Source: Paraburkholderia hospita
GTDB lineage: Bacteria > Pseudomonadota > Gammaproteobacteria > Burkholderiales > Burkholderiaceae
NCBI RefSeq assembly: GCF_002902965.1
Contig: NZ_CP026107.1
Coordinates: forward strand, 744,001 to 808,000
Direction of reading: 5' to 3'
Length of the DNA: 64,000 bases
Position numbers and translations under genes: made by a program. A model generated the notes under the pieces. That model did no database searches, was not told the DNA's origin, and worked only from the letters and a program-made list of their open reading frames with translations. Below, one piece after another: positions 34,742-43,982 of this stretch. Numbering within the stretch: position 1 is the stretch's first letter; each line of letters opens with the position of its first letter.

Positions 34742-34876
34742 TCAGTCAATTTCGCTTGAATGCATGCGGCGTTCGAGTTCGACCATGTCGGCCGCGGATG
34801 CGAGGTACGCGTCACGGCGGCTATGTTCAGCATGGTCAAGCGCCTTTCTCAACAACTGGAATAGATAGATGAGCAT
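34742..34876 (-). CDS. DUF3563 family protein
   Basis: A 44-residue protein. MLIYLFQLLRKALDHAEHSR, then DAYLASAADMVELERRM, matches the short Burkholderiales DUF3563 family (aromatic N terminus, REAYLA-like core, LERR motif). Function unknown; probably cytoplasmic or membrane associated. Start at 34876 has AGAGGAC upstream. A perfect 16-bp palindrome lies 13 bp upstream of the start. Confidence 0.75.
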   Translation of the reverse strand: MLIYLFQLLRKALDHAEHSRRDAYLASAADMVELERRMHSSEID

Positions 34877-35183
34877 GATGTCCTCTGGTCGATCACGTGA
34901 TCGATGATGTAGCGGCATGAACGCCGTGTACACGCAGAGTCCGTGCCACATTGCTGCAAGCCTTATCTGGCGGACCTTTCAGCTGTCTCTGCGGGTTAAG
35001 ACCGGGCGAAGCGTCGTCGCGCGGCCGACAAACCTTGAATGGAAGTCGGACTGAAACAGACACGTGTGCCGTGTCGAGGCGCATCGTGGAACGACTTCGC
35101 CGCGCGTGAGCGCAGCGAAGTCAGTTGACACAGGAAAAGCGGCGTCTGAATGAAGCGGCCAGACGACCCGCGTCAGATTTCAT
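34877..35183. other. Intergenic region upstream of DUF3563
   Basis: No further gene is seen. It contains the palindrome at 34889-34904. The rest, to the 3' end of the methyltransferase gene, shows no clear promoter or repeat. Confidence 0.4.
34889..34904. promoter_or_regulatory. 16-bp perfect palindrome before DUF3563
   Basis: TCGATCACGTGATCGA reads the same on both strands, next to the ribosome site of the DUF3563 gene. It could be a regulator site or a translation-blocking structure. Confidence 0.5.
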
Positions 35184-36017
35184 TCACACGCGTTCCACCA
35201 CGACTTCGAGATACTCGCTCGGCAGGACGAGCGTCGCGTCGTTCGAACGGTTACGGCTCTCGATCAGTGCCATCAGATCGCGAAGAAACGCCGCCTGCGG
35301 TTCGCCTTCGAGTGCGGCAAACGCCTTGTTCATCGGCCCATAAAACGTGCGGAACACGTCGACGAAATGTTCCGGCGAACGGTAGCGGAACGTGAAATCG
35401 CGGCTCGCCGCGATGATGTTCCGGGCGTTGGCGCTGAAAAGCTCTTCCAGGCGCGCCTTCGTGCCCCAGAGCGCGGGCGACTTCACGCCTGCCGGCGGTG
35501 GAATGTACTTGCCGATCGTCTTGAATAGCTGCCCAATGAAACTCTCCGGCGTCCAGTTCGCGAGACCAATCCGTCCACCCGGCTTGCAAACACGCACGAG
35601 TTCGGCGGCCGCTTTCTCCTGGTCCGGCGTGAACATCACGCCGAAGGTCGACATCACGATGTCGAATGAGGCATCCGCGTAGAGCAGCGCTTCAGCGTCC
35701 GCTTGCTGGAACTGCACCGGGAGCCCTTCGGCTTGCGCGCGCGCACGGCCGGAATCGAGCAGCGAGGCGACGTAGTCGGTCGATGTGACGTCGCAATAGC
35801 GGCGCGCAGCGGCAAGTGTCGCGTTGCCGTTGCCGGCGGCAACGTCGAGCACGCGATTGCCGGCACGCACATCGAGCGCTTCGCAGAGGTTCTCTCCGAC
35901 GATTTGCAGCGTGGTGCCGACAACGGCATAGTTGCCCGTCGACCAGGCCGCCTGCTGGCGGAGCTTGACGGCGGTGAAGTCTGCAACGGGTGCGAAAGCG
36001 GAATCAACAGCGGACAT
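35184..36017 (-). CDS. Class I SAM-dependent methyltransferase
   Basis: A 277-residue UbiE-like methyltransferase. Motif I is VLDVAAGNGNATLAAARRY (about residues 55-73), motif II-like DIVMSTFGVMF follows, and post-motif sequences (KPGGRIGLANW) are present. The start at 36017 has AGGAG 9 nt upstream. Acceptor substrate unknown; no operon partner. Confidence 0.88.
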   Translation of the reverse strand: MSAVDSAFAPVADFTAVKLRQQAAWSTGNYAVVGTTLQIVGENLCEALDVRAGNRVLDVAAGNGNATLAAARRYCDVTSTDYVASLLDSGRARAQAEGLPVQFQQADAEALLYADASFDIVMSTFGVMFTPDQEKAAAELVRVCKPGGRIGLANWTPESFIGQLFKTIGKYIPPPAGVKSPALWGTKARLEELFSANARNIIAASRDFTFRYRSPEHFVDVFRTFYGPMNKAFAALEGEPQAAFLRDLMALIESRNRSNDATLVLPSEYLEVVVERV

Positions 36018-36165
36018 AAAGAACTCCTGAAGGGCCAGGGCAGCGATGCGCGAGTGCATGGTTGTGCTGCGTGTCTGATGGCGCCGCGAATGCTTGGTGC
36101 GAGCATGCCCGCGCGGCGAACGGGCAAATCAAACTGATCTGGAAGACGCGACGACTACTCGACAG

Positions 36166-36600
36166 TTACTCGACGGCGCTGATGCCCGAGCCGCCCATTT
36201 CGCTGGGCAGGTCCCTCAGTTTTGGCAGGCCATCATCCATGGGGAGTACGGACTCCGGGTAGTGAACGTGCACACCCGCTGCATACGGGAAGTCGTCTAC
36301 AACCGCGGCATAGACATCGATGAGGCCGAGTCCCGGGTGCTCCGTGAAGAGATGTCCGCCGCACAACCTGCACCATTTGCGATAACTGTGCGGTGTCTTG
36401 CTGTACGTGCTGATGTCGTCGGCACCATGTGTGACGCGCAGTGCGTTGGGGTTCCACAGCGTGAATGCATTGATCGGGCTGGCCGACCAGCGGCGGCACG
36501 ACTCGCAATGGCAATAGCCCATTCCCGCGGGCTGTCCACTCAACGTGAACTGCACGGCGCCGCAAAAGCATTGGCCTCGATAGATGTCCGCGTGACTCAT
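36166..36600 (-). CDS. GFA family protein (glutathione-dependent formaldehyde-activating-like)
   Basis: A 144-residue zinc protein. The Cys ligands GQCFCGAVQF, YCHCESCRRW and WCRLCGGHLF match the GFA/CENP-V zinc fold. Start at 36600 follows CCGGAG. The family includes GSH-adduct enzymes; no formaldehyde pathway partner is adjacent, so the substrate is open. It is divergent from the AraC regulator at 36756, a probable regulator of it. Confidence 0.88.
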   Translation of the reverse strand: MSHADIYRGQCFCGAVQFTLSGQPAGMGYCHCESCRRWSASPINAFTLWNPNALRVTHGADDISTYSKTPHSYRKWCRLCGGHLFTEHPGLGLIDVYAAVVDDFPYAAGVHVHYPESVLPMDDGLPKLRDLPSEMGGSGISAVE

Positions 36601-36755
36601 ATTTGTCTCCGGATAAAGAGGTGCCCGCGCTCTTGACGTTCTATGAGCGCTTCGCCGTTCGTTGGTGCAGAATTGCATGGGTGCTAGTATCGGCACGCAA
36701 GCCGGTTCGAGGAATGACCAGGCGTCCAGATGTTTTGCGCAGGACGCCGAAACTG

Positions 36756-37823
36756 ATGGGCGCTTTTATGGATGCTTTTTCAGATGTCCTTCGCGTGGTG
36801 CGTCTCGGAGGAGCGGTGTATCTAAACGCCGACTTAACCGCACCCTGGTGCGTAGTCGGGGAAGTCACGTCGGATTTGTGCGCCACGTTCCTGCCGCGCG
36901 CTGAACGCATCGTGTCCTATCACCTCATCACGGAAGGCAGTTGCTGGGCTGCCCTCGTTGACGATCCTGCTTCTGCGATTCGTGTCGACGCAGGAGAACT
37001 TCTCGTCGTACCGCAAGGCGAAGCGCATCTGATGGGCAGTTCACTCGACGTCGAGCCCGCGCCTTCAGACGAACTCATGGCGAAGTATCTGAGCACCTCG
37101 CCGGGCGAAGTGATGACGTTGAATTTCGGCGGTGGTGGTGCGCACACGCGAATCATCTGCGGCTTTCTTGCCTGCGACGATTCATTGACGAATCCGGTCC
37201 TTTCGGCGCTGCCTCGACTCTTCAAGGTCGACATGCGCAACGATCCACAATCGGCGTGGCTCGAATCGTCGTTGAAACTTGCCGCCAACGAAGCGGCCGA
37301 CTGGCGCGTGGGCAGCGCGATCGTGCTTGCACGGCTTTCGGAGTTGCTATTTGTTAAGGCGGTGCAACGTTGCATCGAGTCGCTGCCGGCAGATCGCAAG
37401 GGGTGGCTGGCGGGCGTCGGCGATCGCTTCGTTGGCCGCGCACTCGCCATGCTGCATGCGCAACCCGCCTATGGCTGGACCGTCGAAGAACTCGCACGCA
37501 AGGTCGGTCTCTCGCGTTCGGCGCTCGCGCAGCGCTTCACGGAACTGCTTGGCCAGCCGCCAATGCAGTACCTCGCCCGATGGCGCTTGCAGGTCGCAGC
37601 GCAGACGTTGCGGGACGGGAACCAGACGCTTGCGGCAGTGGCCGAGCAGGTCGGGTATGAATCGGAGGCCGCATTTAATCGCGCGTTCAAACGGGAATTC
37701 GGCATGCCGCCCGCCAGTTGGCGGCGCAGCAAAGGTCTGGCGGATGGCCGCGATTCGATCGATGCAGACGCCGATACCCGAATCGGTGACGATTCGTCTG
37801 AAGAGCGCTTCGTGGCGGGTTAG
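36756..37823 (+). CDS. AraC family transcriptional regulator (cupin-type sensor domain)
   Basis: A 355-residue regulator. The N-terminal cupin-like sensor domain (LVVPQGEAHLMG about residue 90) occupies about residues 10-200. The C-terminal AraC double helix-turn-helix includes WTVEELARKVGLSRSALAQR and AVAEQVGYESEAAFNRAFKR. The start at 36756 gives a standard-length protein; 36768 is also possible. Upstream neighbour is the divergent GFA gene. Confidence 0.88.
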   Translation: MGAFMDAFSDVLRVVRLGGAVYLNADLTAPWCVVGEVTSDLCATFLPRAERIVSYHLITEGSCWAALVDDPASAIRVDAGELLVVPQGEAHLMGSSLDVEPAPSDELMAKYLSTSPGEVMTLNFGGGGAHTRIICGFLACDDSLTNPVLSALPRLFKVDMRNDPQSAWLESSLKLAANEAADWRVGSAIVLARLSELLFVKAVQRCIESLPADRKGWLAGVGDRFVGRALAMLHAQPAYGWTVEELARKVGLSRSALAQRFTELLGQPPMQYLARWRLQVAAQTLRDGNQTLAAVAEQVGYESEAAFNRAFKREFGMPPASWRRSKGLADGRDSIDADADTRIGDDSSEERFVAG

Positions 37824-37941
37824 CGGCGGTTGAGCTAACGCGCGCTAACCGGCGAGCACGTGGCCGGAAAGAGGGCTGGGTTCTTGCTCGATACGCCTGC
37901 AATGGCGGATAAGGGTTGCACGCGATAGCGTCGCCTTGTCA

Positions 37942-38337
37942 CTACTCACGAGTCGGTTCAAGTTCAACGATCGCAAGTTTCGCAGCCGTATCGCCAATCA
38001 CACGGCTCCGATGTCCTCGACCGCTTGTGTCTTCGAGAAGCAGGGCATCGCCGGGCCGGACGCGGTGGTGCTCTCCATCAGAGGCCTCGAATTCCATTTC
38101 TCCGTCGAGAACGAATACCCACATGCGAAGCGGAGATGGATGCAGATCACCGATCCATTCGGCCGGTGCCAGCAGGAAGCCGTTGCGTAAGGCGGGTACG
38201 AATGCTGAAACGTTAAAAGCCGGTGCGGGTGGCGCAAAGTTACGTGTGAACGTTTCGACGAATGCACGTTCGAAATGCGATTCGCCGGCGGGGTCGGCAT
38301 AGAGTCGCAGGTAGCTTACCGTAGCGGACATGGCCAT
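37942..38337 (-). CDS. Cupin-domain protein
   Basis: A 131-residue small cupin. The weak metal motif region is LHPSPLRMWVFVLDGEMEF and motif 2 is RPGDALLLEDTSGRGHRSR. Fewer His ligands are visible than in canonical cupins, so metal binding is uncertain. AAGGAGACG precedes the ATG at 38337. It faces the AraC gene tail to tail. Confidence 0.75.
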   Translation of the reverse strand: MAMSATVSYLRLYADPAGESHFERAFVETFTRNFAPPAPAFNVSAFVPALRNGFLLAPAEWIGDLHPSPLRMWVFVLDGEMEFEASDGEHHRVRPGDALLLEDTSGRGHRSRVIGDTAAKLAIVELEPTRE

Positions 38338-38808
38338 CGCGCGTCTCCTTTCAGGAAGAGATCAGTCTACAACTGTGGAGCCAGTGCAAGATCGGCGATC
38401 CGGCAACGATGAGCGCTGCGTGTTTCACCATGGGTGGAGGACCTTCGTTGGCGGGGACAACTGTGTTGCCCGCTCATTCGCAACTAACTGTCTGCCGCCA
38501 CCAGCGCCCCCAGCGACTGCCGCGCGAGCTTCTGTCTACAGGCAGAGTGCGATATACCCGCTTCCCCAGACATGCAAGCGCCAACGCGGCAAAGGGCGGG
38601 CCCACAACGGCTCCACGCACCATCTACGGCGCGTGTCGATCGACAGTGCTAGTCTTTGCGCTGACCGCGCATACCGGCCGTCGCGAACTTCATCGCGCTT
38701 CGCGGCTCTTAGCGCAAAGGGCGACGCGTCGCGGGCCGCATCTGCGCCCAGGCGCTGCGCCGTCCACCGTGCTCAACGGGCACAGACGACCGAGGCGAGG
38801 TAACGTGA
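38338..38808. other. Intergenic region between cupin and HAD genes
   Basis: 471 bp between divergent genes with no convincing gene; open frames here have biased, Arg-rich translations without domain signal. The promoters of both neighbours should lie here, but no palindrome or hexamer pair stands out. Confidence 0.45.
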
Positions 38809-39495
38809 ATGAACACACCATCAAACAACGACGTTGTCTTTCTGTTCGACGTCGATAACACGCTGCTCGATAACGATCACGTGCTGACTGACCTGCGCAC
38901 GCACATGACGCGGCAGTTCGGCGAAGAAAATAGCGCGCGCTACTGGCAGATCTTCGAGGATCTACGCAGCGAGCTCGGCTATGCGGACTACCTTGGCGCA
39001 TTGCAGCGCTATCGCAACGAGCACCACGACGACACGCAGCTTCTGTTGATGTCGTGCTATCTGATCGATTATCCGTTTGCGAACCGCGTATTCCCCGGTG
39101 CGCTCGATGCGCTGCGCTATGCGAGCGAGTTCGGCAAGACGGCGATTCTCTCCGATGGCGACGTCGTGTTCCAGCCGCGCAAGGTCTCGCGCTCGGGGCT
39201 GTGGGACGAAGTAGAAGGGCGCGTGCTGATCTACATTCACAAGGAGCTGATGCTCGACGACGTGATCGCGCATTATCCGGCGCGCCATTATGTGATGGTC
39301 GACGACAAGCTGCGCATTCTCACCGCGATGAAAGAGCAATGGGGCGACCGCCTGACGACGATCTTCCCGCGGCAGGGCCACTACGCCCTCGATGCAAAGG
39401 AGATCGCGAAGTATCCCGACCCTGACATTACGATCGAAAGAATCGGTGAGCTGACGTCGATCGACTTCGACGCGTTGACGGCCAAGCGGCGTTGA
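38809..39495 (+). CDS. HAD family hydrolase
   Basis: A 228-residue haloacid-dehalogenase-fold phosphatase. Motif I is FLFDVDNTLLDN (nucleophile D and acid/base D, about residues 15 and 17), motif II ILSDGD, and the acidic motif IV is HYVMVDDKLRI. A helical cap (residues about 20-95) suggests small phosphorylated substrates. GAGGCGAGG precedes the ATG. It reads towards the lysR gene at 39521 tail to tail. Confidence 0.87.
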   Translation: MNTPSNNDVVFLFDVDNTLLDNDHVLTDLRTHMTRQFGEENSARYWQIFEDLRSELGYADYLGALQRYRNEHHDDTQLLLMSCYLIDYPFANRVFPGALDALRYASEFGKTAILSDGDVVFQPRKVSRSGLWDEVEGRVLIYIHKELMLDDVIAHYPARHYVMVDDKLRILTAMKEQWGDRLTTIFPRQGHYALDAKEIAKYPDPDITIERIGELTSIDFDALTAKRR

Positions 39496-39520
39496 CCAAC
39501 CAATAAAGCGCGCCGCGCCG

Positions 39521-40381
39521 CTATTCGCTCATCCATTCGCCGCTCAGATCGCTGCTTTGCAGCAACTCAAGCAGCGTGCCCGCCGGCTGACTGAGCCGCT
39601 TCGCCCCCAGGGCGATGAATTCGACGTCGGGCAGGGCAGGCAAGCTCGCGCTGTTCACAGGCGGCGCGAGCCCGCGCGCGGACACGTACTGCGATTTCGC
39701 CGTCAGCCCCAAGCCGCCGCGCGCGGCAGCGATGCAGCCCGCGTGGCTGCTGCTCGTACACACCACTTCCCAGCCGAAGCCTTTTTCGGCGAGCGCATTC
39801 AGCACGACGGCGCGCGTCACGCTCGGCTCCGCGACCAGCACCAGCGGCAACGGCTGTTCGAGATCGACGACCGTACCGGGCCGCGCAATCCATTCGAGCC
39901 GCGAGCGCAGCAGCGGCGTGCCGCGCCGCTCGCCCAGGCGCCGCTTGCCGACCAGCAGATCGATCGAACCGGCATCGAGCAGTTCATACAGGCGGCTCGT
40001 CATGCCGATGGTGATCTCCAGTTCCACATCGGGATGGGCCGCGCGAAACGCGGCCAGCACGTTCGGCAATGCGCCGAGCGCGATATCGTCGGACGTGCCC
40101 AGGCGCACGCGTCCCTTCAGCCTCGGTTTGCGGAACTGCGATTCGGCGCGATTGATGGCCTGCAGGATCACGTTGGCATGCACCAGCAGGGCTTCGCCGT
40201 CGGCGGTCATCGCGAGCGAATGCGTGTCGCGCACGAATAGCCGTCGGGCGACGCTCTCTTCGAGGCGGCGAATATGTTCACTGACGCTCGACTGATTCAG
40301 GTCGAGCCGTTTGCCCGCCTCGGTAAAGCTGCGGCAAGTGGTGACGGTGGCGAACGTCCTGAGCCAGAGGGGATTGAGCAT
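39521..40381 (-). CDS. LysR family transcriptional regulator
   Basis: A 286-residue LysR-type regulator with HTH in TFATVTTCRSFTEAGKRLDL, then NQSSVSEHIRRLEESV (about residues 10-55), and a substrate-binding domain. It is divergent from the drug-transporter gene at 40584, with a palindrome in the gap. Control of the efflux pump is inferred. Confidence 0.9.
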   Translation of the reverse strand: MLNPLWLRTFATVTTCRSFTEAGKRLDLNQSSVSEHIRRLEESVARRLFVRDTHSLAMTADGEALLVHANVILQAINRAESQFRKPRLKGRVRLGTSDDIALGALPNVLAAFRAAHPDVELEITIGMTSRLYELLDAGSIDLLVGKRRLGERRGTPLLRSRLEWIARPGTVVDLEQPLPLVLVAEPSVTRAVVLNALAEKGFGWEVVCTSSSHAGCIAAARGGLGLTAKSQYVSARGLAPPVNSASLPALPDVEFIALGAKRLSQPAGTLLELLQSSDLSGEWMSE

Positions 40382-40388
40382 GCGGCAT

Positions 40389-40411
40389 TGTCATCGGCAT
40401 TCGCGATGACA
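40389..40411. promoter_or_regulatory. Candidate LysR operator
   Basis: TGTCATCG-N7-CGATGACA, perfect 8-bp arms, 8 bp upstream of the lysR start. The site lies in the divergent gap shared with the efflux gene, suitable for autorepression. Confidence 0.55.
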
Positions 40412-40583
40412 GTCAATGCCTTCAGGTGACTTCCCGATTGCCGGTGAAATCGATACCATGATCGCTGCATCTGGATCTGGACGAATCGGCCTGATCGCCG
40501 GTTCGGCGAAACGCCCGTTTCCGAGGCGCTGTGATTGCGACGCTGTGTTTAACGGCTCCCGTCGCGCCTCTCCGAACTTCATC

Positions 40584-41972
40584 ATGACCCGCGATTCCTC
40601 ACACACCGCGTTGCTCTGGGTCGTCGCCGCTGCCTTCTTCATGCAGGCGCTCGACACGACCATCGTCAACACTGCGCTGCCTTCGATGGCGCAAAGCCTT
40701 CACGCGTCCCCGCTCGCGATGCAACCCGTCGTCGTCTCGTACTCGCTGACGATGGCGCTTCTCACACCCGCCTCAGGCTGGTTCGCCGACCGCTTCGGCA
40801 CGCGCCGCGTGTACTTCGCCGCGATTCTCGTGTTCGTGCTCGGGTCGGTGTGCTGCGCGGGGGCGCACACGCTGGATCAACTCGTGATCGCGCGCGTGCT
40901 GCAAGGCGTCGGCGGTTCGATGCTGCTGCCTATCGGGCGGCTTGCCGTGTTGCGAAGTGTGCCGGGCGAGCAGTACGTCTCGGCGCTCGCGTTCGTTTCG
41001 ATTGCGGGGCAGGTCGGGCCGATCGTCGGGCCGACGCTGGGCGGCTGGCTCACGCAAGCCATTTCGTGGCACTGGATTTTCCTCGTCAACGTGCCCGTCG
41101 GCGCGATCGGCCTGATCGCCGTGCAGCGCTTCCTGCCGCACGATAATGCAAGCCATCCGCCGCCGTTCGATTTCATCGGCTGTGGCCTGCTCTCGCTCGC
41201 CATGATCCTGCTGTCGCTCGCGATCGATCCGCCGATGAGCACCTATCGTGTCGAATGGTCGGTGGGTCTCGCGATGGCGGGCGTCGTCGCAGCGTTGGCT
41301 TACATTCCGCATGCACGTTCGAGCGAGCGGCCGCTGTTCAGGCTCGCGCTATTCAGCGAACCGAATTTCAGCGTCGGTTTGATCGGCAACCTGCTGTGCC
41401 GGATCGGATCGAGCGCGGTGCCGTTCATGCTGCCGCTGCTGATGCAGGTGCAACTCGGTTATTCGCCGCTGCGCTCCGGGATGATGATGCTGCCCGCCGC
41501 CATCGCCGGCACCGTGTCGAAGCAATGGATCGCGCCGCTCATCAAGCGCTTCGGCTATTCGGCGTTTCTGCTCGTCAATACGGTGATCGTCGGCTCGACG
41601 ATCGTCGCGTTCGCGCTCGTGTCGAAACAGTCGACGCCGCTGCTGGAAATCGCGCTGCTCGCCGTGTTCGGCGCGGCCAACTCGATGCAGTTCGCCGCGA
41701 TGAACAGCGTGACGCTCAAGGGCCTGTCGCATGCGGATGCGGGCAGCGGCAACAGCCTGTTTTCGATGGTGCAGATGCTGGCGATTGCGATGGGCGTGTC
41801 GATCGGCGGGGGGCTGGTCAACCTGTTTTCTGCTGGCGTGGGTTCGTCGGCGACGGGGTTCATGCTGAGCTTCGTTTGCGTCGGCGTGATCACGCTGCTG
41901 TCGGCGCTCGTGTTCCGGCGGCTCGATGTATCGCCGGCGAGGCCTGCCGTCGCGGCGCGGACGGCGCGCTGA
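40584..41972 (+). CDS. MFS multidrug transporter, DHA2 (EmrB/QacA-like)
   Basis: A 462-residue inner-membrane exporter. TM1 contains AAAFFMQALDTTIVNTALPSM with the DHA2 acidic residue. Motif A-like GWFADRFGTRRVYF lies between TM2 and TM3, and a TM5 motif C-like segment follows. The start at 40584 is set by TM1; no strong ribosome site is seen. Exports drugs or metabolites with proton antiport. The substrate is unknown; no EmrA-type adaptor is adjacent. Confidence 0.88.
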   Translation: MTRDSSHTALLWVVAAAFFMQALDTTIVNTALPSMAQSLHASPLAMQPVVVSYSLTMALLTPASGWFADRFGTRRVYFAAILVFVLGSVCCAGAHTLDQLVIARVLQGVGGSMLLPIGRLAVLRSVPGEQYVSALAFVSIAGQVGPIVGPTLGGWLTQAISWHWIFLVNVPVGAIGLIAVQRFLPHDNASHPPPFDFIGCGLLSLAMILLSLAIDPPMSTYRVEWSVGLAMAGVVAALAYIPHARSSERPLFRLALFSEPNFSVGLIGNLLCRIGSSAVPFMLPLLMQVQLGYSPLRSGMMMLPAAIAGTVSKQWIAPLIKRFGYSAFLLVNTVIVGSTIVAFALVSKQSTPLLEIALLAVFGAANSMQFAAMNSVTLKGLSHADAGSGNSLFSMVQMLAIAMGVSIGGGLVNLFSAGVGSSATGFMLSFVCVGVITLLSALVFRRLDVSPARPAVAARTAR

Positions 41973-41980
41973 TTCGCGCT

Positions 41981-42898
41981 TCATCGTGACGCATGCGTGT
42001 GCTGCGCCCGCTCGACGAGATGATCGACCATGCGCTGCGCAGCAGGCTGTAGCGATTCGAAATCGCGAAAGCACACCACGAAATTCCGCTTCGCCCATTC
42101 GTCAGTCAATGGAATGACGCGCACGTCCAGAATGCGCGCGTAGGTGTCGCCGACCACCTGCGGAATCACGCTGATGCCGAGCTTCGCAGCCACCACGCGA
42201 AACGCGGCATCGAAATTCGATACCACCGCCCTGTATGACACCGTACCGCCCGCGCGCGCCGCGGCGCGCTGCAACATCATGTGCACGGATGTCGTCGGCG
42301 GCAGTCCGACGTGCTCGTAGCCGAGCGTTTCCGCGAAGCGAAGCGTCGAGCGTTTCGCCAGCGGATGGTCGGGATACACGGCCAGCGCAAGCCGGTCCTC
42401 GCGATACGGCCGATGCTCGAGCCCTTCGAGATCCACGTTGTCCCAGCACACACCGACGGACGCGGCGCCTTCGCGCAAGCGCCGCACGAGATCGTGCGAC
42501 AGCCACTCTTCGACATGCACGCGGATGTTCTCGTGCGCCGGCATGCTCATGAACGACGCGACATCGTCGAGCAGGCTTTCGGCAATCGCCGAAGCCGACG
42601 CGCACACGCTGACGCTGCCGCGCAGGCCGCTGCCGAACGCGGCGACGTCGCTCGCAATCCGGTCCATCGTGAACAGCACGTTGCGCGCATGTTCGAGCAG
42701 CGCGATGCCGGCAGGTGTGGGCTGCACGCCGCGTCGCGAGCGGGTGAAGAGCGGCACGCCGAGGTCGCTTTCCAGTTGCGCAATCCGCTTGCTGACGGCG
42801 GAAGGCTCGATGTGCTCGTCGTGCGCGGCGCGCGCCATGTTCTTGTGCTCGCACACGGCCACCACGAGCCGCAAGGTTTTCAGGTCGATGTCGCGCAT
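41981..42898 (-). CDS. LysR family transcriptional regulator
   Basis: A 305-residue LysR regulator (HTH: VAVCEHKNMARAAHDEHIEP, then SAVSKRIAQLESDLGVPLF, about residues 11-50). It is divergent from the HMG-CoA-lyase-like operon at 43036 and probably activates it in response to the pathway substrate. Candidate sites lie in the 137-bp gap. Confidence 0.9.
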   Translation of the reverse strand: MRDIDLKTLRLVVAVCEHKNMARAAHDEHIEPSAVSKRIAQLESDLGVPLFTRSRRGVQPTPAGIALLEHARNVLFTMDRIASDVAAFGSGLRGSVSVCASASAIAESLLDDVASFMSMPAHENIRVHVEEWLSHDLVRRLREGAASVGVCWDNVDLEGLEHRPYREDRLALAVYPDHPLAKRSTLRFAETLGYEHVGLPPTTSVHMMLQRAAARAGGTVSYRAVVSNFDAAFRVVAAKLGISVIPQVVGDTYARILDVRVIPLTDEWAKRNFVVCFRDFESLQPAAQRMVDHLVERAQHTHASR

Positions 42899-42916
42899 GT
42901 GCTGCGTCTCCTTGTG

Positions 42917-42935
42917 GGTTTCCGTTTCGGAAACC
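42917..42935. promoter_or_regulatory. LysR box between regulator and lyase operon
   Basis: GGTTTCCG-TTT-CGGAAACC, perfect 8-bp arms; the core TTCCGTTTCGGAA is a symmetric T-N11-A LysR box. A weaker GCGCT-N8-AGCGC (42938-42955) follows in the direction of the operon. Confidence 0.65.
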
Positions 42936-43035
42936 TGGCGCTTCCAAAATAGCGCTTTATGTATCGGATGGAATGTCTAAAGTTAGCACAACGCCGGCAT
43001 CACTACGACCGGCCTGCACTTTGGAGACACCTTCC

Positions 43036-43974
43036 ATGCCCCCATTCCCATCGAGCGTCGTGATCCGCGAAGTCGGCTTGCGCGACGGGCTGCAAAGCAT
43101 CCAGACCATTCTTCCGACGCAACGGAAAATCGAATGGATCGCCGATGCGTATGCCGCCGGTCAGCGCGAAATCGAAGTCGGTTCGTTCGTGCCCGCGCGT
43201 CTGTTACCGCAACTGGCCGATACAGCGGAACTCGTCGCGTTCGCGAAGACATTGCCGGATTTGCGCGTGTCGGTGCTCGTGCCGAATCTGAAAGGCGCCG
43301 AGCGCGCCATCGATTCACGCGCCGACCTGATGCTCGTGCCGCTGTCCGCGAGCCACGCGCATAGCCTCGCGAATCTGCGCAAGACGCCCGACGAAGTGAT
43401 CGCCGAAGTCGCGCGCATGCGAGCGGCGCGCGACGCTGCGGGTTCGAAGACGCTGATCGAAGGCGGCATCGGCACTGCGTTCGGCTGCACGATTCAGGGC
43501 GCCGTCGATCAGTCCGACGTGCTGCGCTGCATGCAGGCGCTGCTCGATGCAGGCGCGGATTTCGTGAGCATCGCGGACACCGTCGGCTATGCGAGCCCTG
43601 CCGCCGTGCGCGATCTGTTCGAAAAAGCGCGGCACATCGCGGGCGACCGTTTCTGCTGCGGCCATTTCCACGACACGCGCGGTCTCGCCCTCGCGAATGT
43701 CTATGCGGCGCTAGAGGCGGGCGTGGCACGCTTCGATGCGACGCTTGCGGGCATCGGCGGCTGTCCACATGCGCCAGGCGCGAGCGGCAATGCGTCGAGC
43801 GAAGACCTCGCGTTCATGCTCGCGGACATGGGCATCGAAACGGGCATCGACATCGAACGACTTCTCGCGTTGCGCGCAAAGGTCGCGCAGTGGCTGCCGG
43901 ATGAAACGCTGCACGGCTCGCTGTGGCTCGCGGGCTTGCCCAAGACCTTTGCTAATCACACTGCTATTGCCTGA
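43036..43974 (+). CDS. HMG-CoA lyase-like protein (DRE-TIM metallolyase)
   Basis: A 312-residue protein of the hydroxymethylglutaryl-CoA lyase family, which cleaves HMG-CoA to acetyl-CoA and acetoacetate. The catalytic start EVGLRDGLQ keeps the Arg-Asp pair; GHFHDTRGLALANVYAAL holds the metal His pair; the active-site loop reads GIGGCPHAPGASGN with the catalytic Cys. Differences from canonical enzymes: Leu for Pro before RDG, SI instead of NE after DGLQ, and His for Tyr in the loop, so a related CoA ester may be the substrate. GGAGACACC precedes the ATG at 43036. Followed 8 bp later by a CoA-transferase. Confidence 0.88.
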   Translation: MPPFPSSVVIREVGLRDGLQSIQTILPTQRKIEWIADAYAAGQREIEVGSFVPARLLPQLADTAELVAFAKTLPDLRVSVLVPNLKGAERAIDSRADLMLVPLSASHAHSLANLRKTPDEVIAEVARMRAARDAAGSKTLIEGGIGTAFGCTIQGAVDQSDVLRCMQALLDAGADFVSIADTVGYASPAAVRDLFEKARHIAGDRFCCGHFHDTRGLALANVYAALEAGVARFDATLAGIGGCPHAPGASGNASSEDLAFMLADMGIETGIDIERLLALRAKVAQWLPDETLHGSLWLAGLPKTFANHTAIA

Positions 43975-43982
43975 GAGCCGCC

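Noticed and set aside
38409..38858. Plus-strand frame of 149 residues in the gap before the HAD gene
   Set aside because: Low-complexity Arg/Pro/Thr composition, no domain, and it runs into the HAD gene in another frame.
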